From: Lentibacter sp. XHP0401
Lineage (GTDB): Bacteria; Pseudomonadota; Alphaproteobacteria; Rhodobacterales; Rhodobacteraceae
Direction: 5' to 3'
Assembly (NCBI RefSeq): GCF_025751535.1
Contig: NZ_JAOWLC010000007.1
Coordinates: 1-64,000 of the forward strand
DNA: 64,000 nucleotides
Shown here piece after piece: positions 35,503 to 42,530 of the stretch. Under the pieces are notes generated by a model that did not search any database, was not told where the DNA came from, and saw only the letters and a program-made list of their open reading frames with translations. Every line of letters starts with the position of its first letter. Positions within the stretch are counted from its first letter, which is position 1. The position numbers were made by a program, and so were the translations under genes.

Positions 35503-35853
35503 CTAATCCTTTTTGTCTTCCGCAGCCTGCGCTGCTTCTTGTGTCTTCTGGATCTCTTGCGCGGAGCGAAGCATCGTCTTCACACCGGCCGCAAGGCCCA
35601 TAAATGTAAACAGCACCATAAAGATCGGGAGTGTCCCGAAGGCCCAGTCGAGCCCGTATCCGATGCCGAAGCCAAGGCCCAAACCGGCCACCAGCTCGAT
35701 CACCATCCGCCACGCCAGTTGCGCCTGGGAGTAGTGTTCATCCATGTGATCTTTCGGCGTGTAAGCGGCTTTCACCGCTTTGATCCGCTCATCCAACTCG
35801 TCGAGTTGATCTTTTTTATCGCGCATCGACACCAGAAAAGCCCTCATGGACAT
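35503..35853 (-). CDS. atpI: ATP synthase accessory protein AtpI
   Basis: A 116-residue protein with a charged N-terminus ([17 protein letters not shown]), two membrane helices (about 50-70 and 77-97, [14 protein letters not shown] and [13 protein letters not shown]) and a charged tail. AtpI aids c-ring assembly or Mg transport. It is first in the F0 operon. The start at 35853 follows AAGG. An internal ATG at 35826 would also give an intact protein. Confidence 0.85.
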   Translation of the reverse strand: MSMRAFLVSMRDKKDQLDELDERIKAVKAAYTPKDHMDEHYSQAQLAWRMVIELVAGLGLGFGIGYGLDWAFGTLPIFMVLFTFMGLAAGVKTMLRSAQEIQKTQEAAQAAEDKKD

Positions 35854-36015
35854 TTGACGCCTTGCTATTGCGCAGGCCCGCCTGAGTCAAGTCGCGTTAA
35901 CGCCGCTTGGAAAACCACCTAAACGGCTGATTAAGTTAGATTATTCGCCGCTCCGCAAGCTCACGGAGATTCCGCCGCACCTTCTATCTGGCTCAACACA
36001 CCCCAAAATCCACAT

Positions 36016-36031
36016 TCAACCAAAAGGTTGA
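36016..36031. promoter_or_regulatory. Inverted repeat TCAACC-N4-GGTTGA (distal candidate ArsR site)
   Basis: A perfect inverted repeat (arms TCAACC/GGTTGA, spacer AAAA), 207 bases before the arsR start and 163 bases before atpI. The arms match those of the proximal site at 36192. Confidence 0.6.
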
Positions 36032-36101
36032 TCTTCACACGGCTTCACTTTTCCTCGTTCTCTGTGCCCCTCAGACAAAACCTCCCCCTTTCTTGATGTT
36101 G

Positions 36102-36160
36102 CAAATATCCCGGGGGTTGGGGGTTGGCCCTAACCGCGCTTGGCGCGCCCGCCCTGTGTG
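36102..36160 (+). repeat. Degenerate copy of the convergent-junction repeat
   Basis: AAATATCCCGGGGGTTGGGGGTTGGCCC, followed by CGCGCTTGGCGCGCC, shares the AAATATCC-GGGGG start and overall length with the three full copies. The first hairpin is eroded, and unlike them it lies between divergent genes. Confidence 0.45.
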
Positions 36161-36191
36161 CCGCAGGCACGCCGCTTCTTCGCCCGAACAC

Positions 36192-36207
36192 TTAACCAAA
36201 CGGTTGA
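36192..36207. promoter_or_regulatory. Inverted repeat TTAACC-N4-GGTTGA (proximal candidate ArsR site)
   Basis: Arms TTAACC and GGTTGA (spacer AAAC), 31 bases before the arsR start codon and so overlapping its likely promoter. This is the arrangement expected for an autorepressed ArsR/SdpR-type regulator. Confidence 0.65.
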
Positions 36208-36237
36208 CGAAATTCGCACCAAAGGCCAAACAAAGTC

Positions 36238-36567
36238 ATGACAGAACCACTCGACCTTGTCTTTTCGGCATTGGCCGATCCAACCCGCCGCGCCATCCTC
36301 ACGATGCTGCTCGAGGATGATATGGCTGTAACTGACGTTGCCGAGCCCTTCGCCATGAGTCTTGCAGCAATCTCAAAACACCTCGGTCTGCTCACGCGCG
36401 CAGGTCTCATCTCACAAGAGAAGCGCGGACGCGTAAAATGGTGCAAGCTCGAGCCGGATGCGCTCAAGCAAGCCTCAGTCTGGATGCAAGGTTTCGGCCA
36501 GTTTGATCCCGTCAATCTAGACGCTTTCGAACGCTTCCTTGAAAGAGAATTTCCCGAGAAGCTCTAA
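36238..36567 (+). CDS. ArsR-family transcriptional regulator (SdpR-like)
   Basis: A 109-residue single-domain winged helix. FSALADPTRRAILTMLL starts the domain, and the recognition helix is SLAAISKHLGLLTRAGL. It lacks the CVC metal motif of metal-sensing ArsR proteins (only one cysteine, in KWCKL), so it is unlikely to sense metal. Its target is not evident, although two matching inverted repeats lie upstream. Its stop codon overlaps the convergent lysR gene's stop by four bases. Confidence 0.88.
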   Translation: MTEPLDLVFSALADPTRRAILTMLLEDDMAVTDVAEPFAMSLAAISKHLGLLTRAGLISQEKRGRVKWCKLEPDALKQASVWMQGFGQFDPVNLDAFERFLEREFPEKL

Positions 36568-37451
36568 GCGTGGCTCAAGCGCCCTTTCAGAAAATTCGCT
36601 ACTGCCTGCACCTTTGCCGTGCGGTGCAAATCCATATGCGTTACAAGCCATAGCTTCGTGCCCCACTCCGCCACAGGCCCAATCACCTTTACAAGATCGG
36701 GCCGGTGCGCCTCGGACCCCTCCGCCAAAAATCCAAGCCCGATACCCGCACAAATCGCTGCATTGGCAATCGGGTATCCGCCCGCCCTAAACGTGATCTG
36801 CTCGGGCTTCACATGCGCCGAAAGCCACTGATAATAAGGCGCCCGTGCCTCTGCATCGTCGCTTCCGACGAAGCGATGGCTTGCAAGGTCATTCAGCCCT
36901 TCCGGGCGGCCATGCGCCTCAATATAGCTCTGCGAGGCATAAAGACTCACTTGAGCAGGACACAGTTCCTGTACCACATTGTCCGGCTCCTCAGGCTTAC
37001 GAATGCCTGCGCGAATAGCAATATGGGCCTCGCCGTATTCCAGCTTGAACACTCGGTCCCCCGCCAGATAGCGCAGGGTCAGCCCCTCGTGCATATCCTG
37101 AAACTCTTTCAAAAGAGGCATAATCTTTGGCACAATCTCAGTGAGCGAGGTAATAACAAGCTCGCCGCTCACCCCGGTGCTTGTGCCATGAATAAGAGAT
37201 TGGAGTTGCGAAAACTGCTCCGCCGTCGCTTGGCCGACGCGTAAAAGCTCCAACCCGGCTTCTGTCGGCGTATAGCCACGCGCATGGCGCTGGAACAGCT
37301 TCGCCTTCAGGCGGTCTTCCAGGGCATCAATATGGCGGATCACAGTGGCATGATGAATACCCAGAATTTCAGCGGCACGGCTCACCGTGCCCTCCCGGGC
37401 AACGTGATAAGCGGTTCTGATCTCGTCCCAGTTGTCCATCTGCTTGCCCAC
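36564..37451 (-). CDS. LysR-family transcriptional regulator
   Basis: A 295-residue regulator: winged helix (about 5-65; GTVSRAAEILGIHHATVIRHIDALE) and a LysR substrate-binding domain (about 95-290; ITSLTEIVPKIMPLLKEF, EAHIAIRAGI). The AIRAG segment and overall arrangement resemble the group that works on small-molecule stress or metabolism genes, with no specific ligand apparent. A start at 37439 (MDNWDEIRTAY) is equally possible. It has no divergent partner gene, so its target is unclear. Confidence 0.85.
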   Translation of the reverse strand: MGKQMDNWDEIRTAYHVAREGTVSRAAEILGIHHATVIRHIDALEDRLKAKLFQRHARGYTPTEAGLELLRVGQATAEQFSQLQSLIHGTSTGVSGELVITSLTEIVPKIMPLLKEFQDMHEGLTLRYLAGDRVFKLEYGEAHIAIRAGIRKPEEPDNVVQELCPAQVSLYASQSYIEAHGRPEGLNDLASHRFVGSDDAEARAPYYQWLSAHVKPEQITFRAGGYPIANAAICAGIGLGFLAEGSEAHRPDLVKVIGPVAEWGTKLWLVTHMDLHRTAKVQAVANFLKGRLSHA

Positions 37452-37682
37452 TCGCCAGTTTTTTCAGCCGCTACAAGCTTAACGCGCGAATCTCTCTTTG
37501 CAATCGACGAGCCTCCGCGACGCGCCACATTGGCCTGCCCAACTCTGCATAAATACTTCAATTATTTGGAATCTACATGCAAGCACGTCAAACAAACAAA
37601 GGCGCAATAAAACTTCGCCAACGTCAGGCAGTCACAAGATATTCAAAAGGTCGTTCGCCTGAAAACCACGACCCAAAAACAA
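37452..37682. other. Non-coding stretch between lysR and the 73-residue protein gene
   Basis: Two leftward genes leave about 300 bases between them. The right end is the terminator at 37683. The remainder is AT-rich around 37550-37680, with no gene I can support, and presumably carries the lysR promoter. Confidence 0.5.
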
Positions 37683-37733
37683 TTTCAGCGCCCCGCTTGG
37701 GCTACGTAAAGCCCAAGCATTGGAGCGCTGAAA
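37683..37733 (-). terminator. Long stem-loop terminator after the 73-residue protein gene
   Basis: TTTCAGCGC (37683-37691) pairs with GCGCTGAAA (37725-37733), and an inner stem GCTTGGGC/GCCCAAGC (37695-37702, 37711-37718) extends it. On the minus strand TTGTTTTTGGG follows. This fits a terminator for the leftward gene ending at 37752. Confidence 0.8.
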
Positions 37734-37751
37734 CCGTTACTTTAAAAGAGC

Positions 37752-37973
37752 TTATGAGCCGTCTGATGCCGCGATAGCGAGAACAACAACGGCTGCCGCT
37801 GCGATTGCTGCGCCTGTGCCCATTGATCCCATAGAACCTGATGAACCGCCAGCAACTGGTGTTGTGTCAACAAATACGTCTGATTCCATTACGGCCGTGC
37901 CTTTGCTGCCGGCAGCTGCGAATGTAGGGGCTGCGATCAGAGCGATTGCGGCGAATTTTGCTACAGTTTTCAT
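37752..37973 (-). CDS. Small exported Gly/Ser/Ala-rich protein
   Basis: A 73-residue protein: signal peptide (1-20, TFAAA cleavage), an acidic valine-rich stretch (VMESDVFVDTTPVAGG), a Ser/Gly/Met linker (SSGSMGSMGTG) and a hydrophobic Ala/Val C-terminal helix ending IAASDGS. Similar Rhodobacterales small proteins are often mislabelled ferrochelatase. There is no enzyme domain. It is monocistronic, with its own terminator, which implies considerable expression. A surface or envelope role is a guess. Confidence 0.75.
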   Translation of the reverse strand: MKTVAKFAAIALIAAPTFAAAGSKGTAVMESDVFVDTTPVAGGSSGSMGSMGTGAAIAAAAVVVLAIAASDGS

Positions 37974-38292
37974 ATTGGGTACCTCGTGTTAAAAATAGTA
38001 ATTACCGAGTTGAACTTACCCAGCATATGCAAGTGCAGTAAGAGGTTTGTAAAATTTGGTAGGTCTTTCTATTACATGTGGCAAAAATATGCGTATGGCA
38101 CAAAAGATCTGCCCGCTTGACCAACCGCACCCAAAGGCGTAAACCGCGCGCAATCATACGGAAGCTAAACCCTTCCGGTCTCGCTTGCCGAGATCGCCCC
38201 CCGTCAGCGAGTTTCGCCCACGGGGGCAAATTGTCATTGGGCGGCCCGCTTCCTATGTCGGGTCAGAACGCAGCGGTAAAGGAGCCGACAAG
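37974..38292. promoter_or_regulatory. Divergent region between the 73-residue protein gene and ffh
   Basis: 319 bases without a supportable gene. The left part (37985-38090) is AT-rich and likely holds the promoter of the small exported protein, whose ribosome site is GAGGTACC-like. The right part is GC-rich and ends in AAAGGAG before ffh. It may encode a 5' leader for ffh. Confidence 0.5.
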
Positions 38293-39792
38293 ATGTTTGA
38301 AAATCTGTCCGAACGCCTCTCGGGTGTCTTTGACCGCCTTACAAAACAAGGCGCGCTGTCAGAAGACGATGTGAAAACAGCCCTGCGTGAAGTGCGTGTT
38401 GCCTTGCTTGAGGCTGACGTTTCGCTGCCCGTTGCCCGCGAGTTTGTTAAAAAGGTGCAGGAGCAGGCCACAGGCCAGTCCGTCACCAAATCCGTCACAC
38501 CGGGCCAGCAAGTCGTCAAAATCGTGCACGATGCCCTCGTCGATACGCTCAAAGGCGAGCAAGACCCCGGTAAGCTCAAGATCGACAATCCCCCGGCACC
38601 GATTCTTATGGTCGGTCTGCAAGGCGGTGGTAAAACCACAACAACAGGCAAACTCGCCAAGCGTCTGAAGGAAAAAGAGGGCAAGAAAGTCCTCATGGCC
38701 TCTCTCGATATCTATCGCCCCGCCGCGATGGACCAGCTTGCCATCCTCGGTGCGCAAATCGGCGTTGACACCCTGCCCATCGTCAAGGGCCAAAACCCCG
38801 TCGATATCGCCAAGCGCGCCAAGCAGCAAGCGGCCCTCGGCGGCTATGATGTCTATATGCTCGATACGGCTGGTCGCCTTCAGATCGACGAAGTCCTGAT
38901 GAAAGAGGTGGCCGATGTGGCCGCCGTGGTCGATCCTCGCGAAACGCTTCTGGTGGTAGATGGCCTTACAGGTCAGGTCGCCGTCGAAGTCGCCGAAGAA
39001 TTCGATGCCAAAATCGGCATCACAGGCGTTGTCCTCACCCGTATGGATGGCGACGGCCGCGGCGGCGCAGCCCTCTCCATGCGCGCCGTTACAGGCAAAC
39101 CCATCCGCTTCGTCGGCCTCGGGGAAAAGATGGACGCGCTCGAAACCTTCGAACCGGAGCGCATCGCCGGCCGCATCCTCGGCATGGGCGATATCGTCTC
39201 TCTCGTCGAAAAAGCGCAAGAAACAATCGAGGCCGAACAAGCCGAGCGCATGATGAAGCGCTTCCAAAAAGGTCAGTTCAATATGAACGACCTCAAGATG
39301 CAGCTCGAGCAAATGCAAAAAATGGGCGGCATGGAAGGCATCATGGGCATGATGCCGGGCATGGGCAAAATGGCCAAACAAGTGCAGGATGCAGGCTTTG
39401 ATGACAAAATCATCGCCCGCCAGATCGCCCTTGTTCAATCCATGACAAAACGCGAACGCGCCAACCCGCAAATCCTTCAGGCCTCTCGCAAAAAGCGCAT
39501 CGCCAAAGGCGCGGGCATGGAGGTCTCCGACCTCAACAAGCTTCTCAAAATGCACCGCCAGATGTCGGACATGATGAAGAAAATGGGCAAAGGCAAAGGC
39601 GGCATGTTGAAGCAGGCCATGAAAGGCATGTTTGGCGGCAAAGGCAGTATGCCTCCCGAACTCGGCCAGGGCATGGATCCCGCCGCAATGGAAGCCGCCG
39701 CCAAACAACTTGGCGCTTCCGGCAAACTCCCGGGCCTTGGCGGCGGCGCAGGCCTGCCCTCTGGTCTCTCCGGCTTCGGAAAGAAGAAATAA
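38293..39792 (+). CDS. ffh: Signal recognition particle protein Ffh
   Basis: A 499-residue SRP GTPase that binds signal peptides at the ribosome. The N domain (1-90) begins MFENLSERLSGVFDRL. The G domain has GLQGGGKTTTTGKLA, DTAGR and TRMDGDGRGGAA. The methionine-rich M domain (about 300-450) includes GIMGMMPGMGKMAK and SRKKRIAKGAG, which contacts SRP RNA. A Gly/Met/Pro-rich tail follows. The ATG at 38293 follows AAAGGAG. The SRP RNA gene lies near 51110 in the same window. Confidence 0.97.
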   Translation: MFENLSERLSGVFDRLTKQGALSEDDVKTALREVRVALLEADVSLPVAREFVKKVQEQATGQSVTKSVTPGQQVVKIVHDALVDTLKGEQDPGKLKIDNPPAPILMVGLQGGGKTTTTGKLAKRLKEKEGKKVLMASLDIYRPAAMDQLAILGAQIGVDTLPIVKGQNPVDIAKRAKQQAALGGYDVYMLDTAGRLQIDEVLMKEVADVAAVVDPRETLLVVDGLTGQVAVEVAEEFDAKIGITGVVLTRMDGDGRGGAALSMRAVTGKPIRFVGLGEKMDALETFEPERIAGRILGMGDIVSLVEKAQETIEAEQAERMMKRFQKGQFNMNDLKMQLEQMQKMGGMEGIMGMMPGMGKMAKQVQDAGFDDKIIARQIALVQSMTKRERANPQILQASRKKRIAKGAGMEVSDLNKLLKMHRQMSDMMKKMGKGKGGMLKQAMKGMFGGKGSMPPELGQGMDPAAMEAAAKQLGASGKLPGLGGGAGLPSGLSGFGKKK

Positions 39793-39796
39793 CCCG

Positions 39797-40345
39797 ATGC
39801 TGAGCCTCGCCATCCCCACGCTTGAAACCGAACGTCTCGTTCTGCGCGCGCCCTGCGAGGCCGACGCTGAAAAAGAGGTCGCCTTCTGGGCGTCCGAGGC
39901 GTCGCAGTTCGTCGGCGGCCCTCTGCGCCCCGATGAAGTCTGGCGCATGATAGGCACGATCCTCGGACATTGGGTCATGCGCGGCTACGGCTTCTGGGCG
40001 GTCGATGACAAAGCAACGGGCACATACCTCGGCCGCGTCGGCCTCTGGAACCCCCTCGGCTGGCCCGAACGCGAAATCGGCTGGACACTTATCCCCGAAG
40101 CTTGGGGCAAGGGCTACGCAACCGAAGCCGCGCTCTCGGCCCGCGCCTATGCCTATGACGTGCTCGGCTGGGAAACCGCAATCAGCCTCATCGCGCCAAA
40201 CAACGAAGCCAGCAAAGCTGTCGCAACCCGCCTCGGCGCAGCGCTCGACTATAACTACGAGCACCCGAAATTCGGCAAAACCGAAATCTGGCGTCACCTC
40301 GCCCCATCCGAGCTCGAAAACGGCGGAATGGAGGCCTACGCATAA
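39797..40345 (+). CDS. GNAT acetyltransferase (RimJ/RimL-like), first of a tandem pair
   Basis: A 182-residue N-acetyltransferase opening TLETERLVLRAP, with the acetyl-CoA-binding segment PEAWGKGYATEAALSARAYA and a C-terminal NEASKAVATRLGA. It is four bases after ffh and one base overlaps the next gene. The two share order and motifs (ETERLVLR, GHW-RGYG, GKGYA-EA) and so arose by tandem duplication. The substrate is unknown, although the surrounding translation genes make a ribosomal or tRNA-linked role worth testing. Confidence 0.85.
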   Translation: MLSLAIPTLETERLVLRAPCEADAEKEVAFWASEASQFVGGPLRPDEVWRMIGTILGHWVMRGYGFWAVDDKATGTYLGRVGLWNPLGWPEREIGWTLIPEAWGKGYATEAALSARAYAYDVLGWETAISLIAPNNEASKAVATRLGAALDYNYEHPKFGKTEIWRHLAPSELENGGMEAYA

Positions 40346-40950
40346 TGCACACTGCAAGCATCCCTGTTCTGGAAACCAAACGCCTCGTTCTGCGCGGCCC
40401 CGAAGCCGAGGATTACCCCGACTTCAAGGCCACGTTCAGCTCCTATCGTTCGCGCTTCATGGGCGGACCACTCAACGCTTACGAAGCATGGATGCTTTAC
40501 GCTGCCGAAATCGGCCATTGGAACATTCGCGGCTACGGAATGTGGATGATCCACGACAAGGAAACCGACGAGACCTACGGCATGGCAGGCGGCTGGAAGC
40601 CCGCGAAATGGCCCGAAGCCGAGATCGCCTGGATCATCTGGCCCGACAAAGCCGGCAAAGGCTACGCGCTCGAGGCAACTCACGCCGCACGCGGCTATTT
40701 CTACAAGCAGCAAGGCTGGGAAACTGCCGTCAGCTACCTTGACCCGAAAAACCTCGACAGCATCCGCCTCGCCGAGCGCCTCGGAGCAAAGCGTGACCCC
40801 GAAGCTCTCAGCATCGACGGCTCCGATGCGGTCTACCGCCACCCCTCTCCCGCCAAACTCGACGGCACGCAGTTGGCACATGGCATCGACATGGAAATCA
40901 GCCACTACGCCGACCCGCTGTTCAAACCGAAAGGATGGGCGCTTGACTGA
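40345..40950 (+). CDS. GNAT acetyltransferase, second of a tandem pair
   Basis: A 201-residue paralogue of the preceding gene (VLETKRLVLRGP, GHWNIRGYGMWMIHD, DKAGKGYALEATHAARGYF). It has a longer C-terminus (about 40 residues after LAERLGAKRDPEAL) that includes HPSPAKLDGTQL. Translation is coupled to the first copy by a one-base overlap of TAA and ATG. Confidence 0.85.
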   Translation: MHTASIPVLETKRLVLRGPEAEDYPDFKATFSSYRSRFMGGPLNAYEAWMLYAAEIGHWNIRGYGMWMIHDKETDETYGMAGGWKPAKWPEAEIAWIIWPDKAGKGYALEATHAARGYFYKQQGWETAVSYLDPKNLDSIRLAERLGAKRDPEALSIDGSDAVYRHPSPAKLDGTQLAHGIDMEISHYADPLFKPKGWALD

Positions 40951-41002
40951 TCATTTGTCCCTTTTTGGCGTTAACGCATTGGTAACAAAGCCTGTTCAGG
41001 CG

Positions 41003-41030
41003 GTGCACGGGTTGTGCACGGGTTGTGCAC
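41003..41030. promoter_or_regulatory. Array of three GTGCAC palindromes, 11-base spacing (copy 2)
   Basis: GTGCAC begins at 41003, 41014 and 41025, each separated by GGGTT. Flanks match copy 1 (GGCG before, a CACCCCC run after). The array ends 40 bases before the chorismate mutase start, in promoter position. A TTAA-N7-GTAA site at 40971-40985 precedes it. Confidence 0.65.
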
Positions 41031-41070
41031 GCTTTTCACCCCCCCTTTTTGGCAGATTTGGAGGTGCAGA

Positions 41071-41367
41071 ATGACCGATGCAGTGACCCGCGCTGCGACG
41101 CTCCTCAAGGGGCATCGCGAAAGCATCGACCGCCTCGATGCCATCCTCGTTTATACCCTCGGCGAGCGCTTCAAACACACCCAAGCGGTGGGCAAGCTCA
41201 AAGCCGAACACGCCCTTCCCCCGTCTGATCCGGCCCGCGAAACGGCCCAGATTGCACGACTCGAAGATTTGGCAGTTCAGGCCGATCTGGACCCTGAATT
41301 CGCCAAGAAGTTTCTAAACTTCATCATCGCTGAAGTCATTCAGCACCACGAAAAGCACCAAGAATAA
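41071..41367 (+). CDS. Chorismate mutase, AroQ class
   Basis: A 98-residue all-helical chorismate mutase, which makes prephenate for Phe/Tyr synthesis. RESIDRLDAILVYTLGERF forms the first helix with the catalytic Arg, VGKLKAEHALPPSDPARE supplies Lys and Arg, and FLNFIIAEVIQHHE ends the family fold. GGAGGT precedes the ATG at 41071. It starts a likely transcript into rpsP and follows the GTGCAC array. Confidence 0.9.
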   Translation: MTDAVTRAATLLKGHRESIDRLDAILVYTLGERFKHTQAVGKLKAEHALPPSDPARETAQIARLEDLAVQADLDPEFAKKFLNFIIAEVIQHHEKHQE

Positions 41368-41406
41368 CAGGCGGTTGCCTGAAATGCCATTAAAGGAGAA
41401 CACACC

Positions 41407-41823
41407 ATGGCTATGAAAATTCGTCTCGCCCGCGGCGGCTCAAAAAAGCGCCCTTTCTACCGCGTTGTCGCCACTGACAGCCGCATGCCACGCGATGGCC
41501 GCTTCATCGAGAAACTCGGCACATACAACCCGCTTCTCGCCAAAGACAGCGAAGAGCGCGTAAAGCTTGATCTCGATCGCATCAAATACTGGCTCGGCGA
41601 AGGCGCACAGCCAACCGACCGCGTTTCACGCATGCTCGAAGCCGCAGGCGTTCTGGAGAAAAAAGAACGCGCCAACCTGAAAAAAGGCGAGCCCGGCAAG
41701 AAAGCCAAAGAACGCCTTGAAGAAAAAGCAGCCAAGGCCGCAGCAGCAGCTGAAGCCGCCGCAGCACCGGCGGAAGCCCCTGCTGAAGAGGCTCCTGCCG
41801 GTGACGAAGCCGCTGAAAGCTAA
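41407..41823 (+). CDS. rpsP: 30S ribosomal protein S16
   Basis: A 138-residue ribosomal protein. The core (1-80) begins [21 protein letters not shown] and includes [15 protein letters not shown]. Beyond about residue 85 is an extension of Lys/Glu/Ala/Pro repeats ([22 protein letters not shown]) ending acidic (GDEAAES), roughly 50 residues longer than the E. coli protein and common in alphaproteobacteria. An AAAGGAG ribosome site precedes it. Confidence 0.96.
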   Translation: MAMKIRLARGGSKKRPFYRVVATDSRMPRDGRFIEKLGTYNPLLAKDSEERVKLDLDRIKYWLGEGAQPTDRVSRMLEAAGVLEKKERANLKKGEPGKKAKERLEEKAAKAAAAAEAAAAPAEAPAEEAPAGDEAAES

Positions 41824-41831
41824 GCATTTTC

Positions 41832-41858
41832 GGGCTGGAGCTATTCGCGCTCCAGCCC
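41832..41858 (+). terminator. Hairpin after rpsP
   Basis: GGGCTGGAG (41832-41840) pairs with CTCCAGCCC (41850-41858). No T run follows, so it is more likely a partial terminator or RNA-stabilising structure that sets S16 output above that of rimM. Confidence 0.65.
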
Positions 41859-41874
41859 GTTCTGCCTATCCCTC

Positions 41875-42027
41875 ATGCGCTTTCTATTCCGCCCTTTTCG
41901 CACCCTTTTCCTGATTGGCTCTGCCTTTCTTGCAGGTGTAACCTACGAAAAAACTGCCCACGATGACCGCTGCACCACCGCAGGTGGAAGCGTCACATCA
42001 GGCCTCTGTGAAGGAGCCCGCCCATGA
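41875..42027 (+). CDS. 50-residue membrane-anchored protein between rpsP and rimM
   Basis: An ATG at 41875 opens 50 codons: a basic start (MRFLFRPFR), one hydrophobic segment ([15 protein letters not shown]), and a polar tail with two cysteines ([18 protein letters not shown]). Its TGA overlaps the rimM ATG by four bases (ATGA), which supports translation. The layout suggests a single-pass protein with a periplasmic disulfide-capable tail. I recognise no named family. Similar short reading frames sit at this place in related genomes as far as I recall. Confidence 0.7.
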   Translation: MRFLFRPFRTLFLIGSAFLAGVTYEKTAHDDRCTTAGGSVTSGLCEGARP

Positions 42028-42530
42028 GCGAGCGTGTCTGTGTCGGCGCCATCGCAGGTGCCTTTGGCGTCCGTGGCGAAATCCGCCTCAAAAGCTTTAC
42101 AGCTGAACCTCAAGATATTGCAAACTACACACCGCTCTTCACAAAAGACGGAACAAGAAACTTCACCCTCACCATCACTCGCCAGATCAACAACGGCTTC
42201 TCCGCCCGCCTCAGCGGCATAGCAACCAAAGAAGAAGCCGATGCCTTGCGCGGCACAGAACTGTATGCTGATCGCAGCCAACTGCCCTCGCTGCCCGACG
42301 ACGAGTTCTACCACGCCGATCTCGTCGGCCTCACCGTGCTCGATACAGGCGGAAGCGAGCTGGGCCGTGTCAAAGCCGTTCAAAATCACGGCGCAGGCGA
42401 CCTTTTGGAGGTCCAGACTAAAGGCAGCAGCGCCACGGTGCTTTTGCCCTTCACTAAGGCCGCTGTGCCCACGGTCGACCTTGCCTCTGGCCGTATTATC
42501 GCCGACCCCCCCGAAGGTCTCTTTGAATGA
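42024..42530 (+). CDS. rimM: 16S rRNA processing protein RimM
   Basis: A 168-residue ribosome maturation factor for the 30S head domain. The N-terminal domain starts [21 protein letters not shown]. The PRC-barrel C-terminal half contains [21 protein letters not shown] and [14 protein letters not shown]. Translation is coupled at both ends (ATGA overlaps). In many bacteria trmD and rplS follow, but here a sulfotransferase-like gene does. Confidence 0.95.
   Translation: MSERVCVGAIAGAFGVRGEIRLKSFTAEPQDIANYTPLFTKDGTRNFTLTITRQINNGFSARLSGIATKEEADALRGTELYADRSQLPSLPDDEFYHADLVGLTVLDTGGSELGRVKAVQNHGAGDLLEVQTKGSSATVLLPFTKAAVPTVDLASGRIIADPPEGLFE

Larger units (their letters stand above)
35854..36237. 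other. Divergent intergenic region between atpI and arsR
   Basis: 384 bases with no convincing gene. It holds two AACC-N4-GGTT inverted repeats and a degenerate copy of the convergent-junction repeat, all listed separately. Two further TTAA-type sites lie at 35930-35945. The atp operon promoter must lie at the left end, within about 35870-35960. Confidence 0.6.

Noticed and set aside
37577-37777. 66-codon rightward open frame
   Set aside because: It runs through the terminator stem at 37683-37733 and overlaps the end of the 73-residue gene; composition is not protein-like.
38359-39978. 539-codon open frame antisense to ffh
   Set aside because: Ffh is certain on the plus strand, and the antisense product is low-complexity (His/Phe/Leu-rich) with no family pattern.
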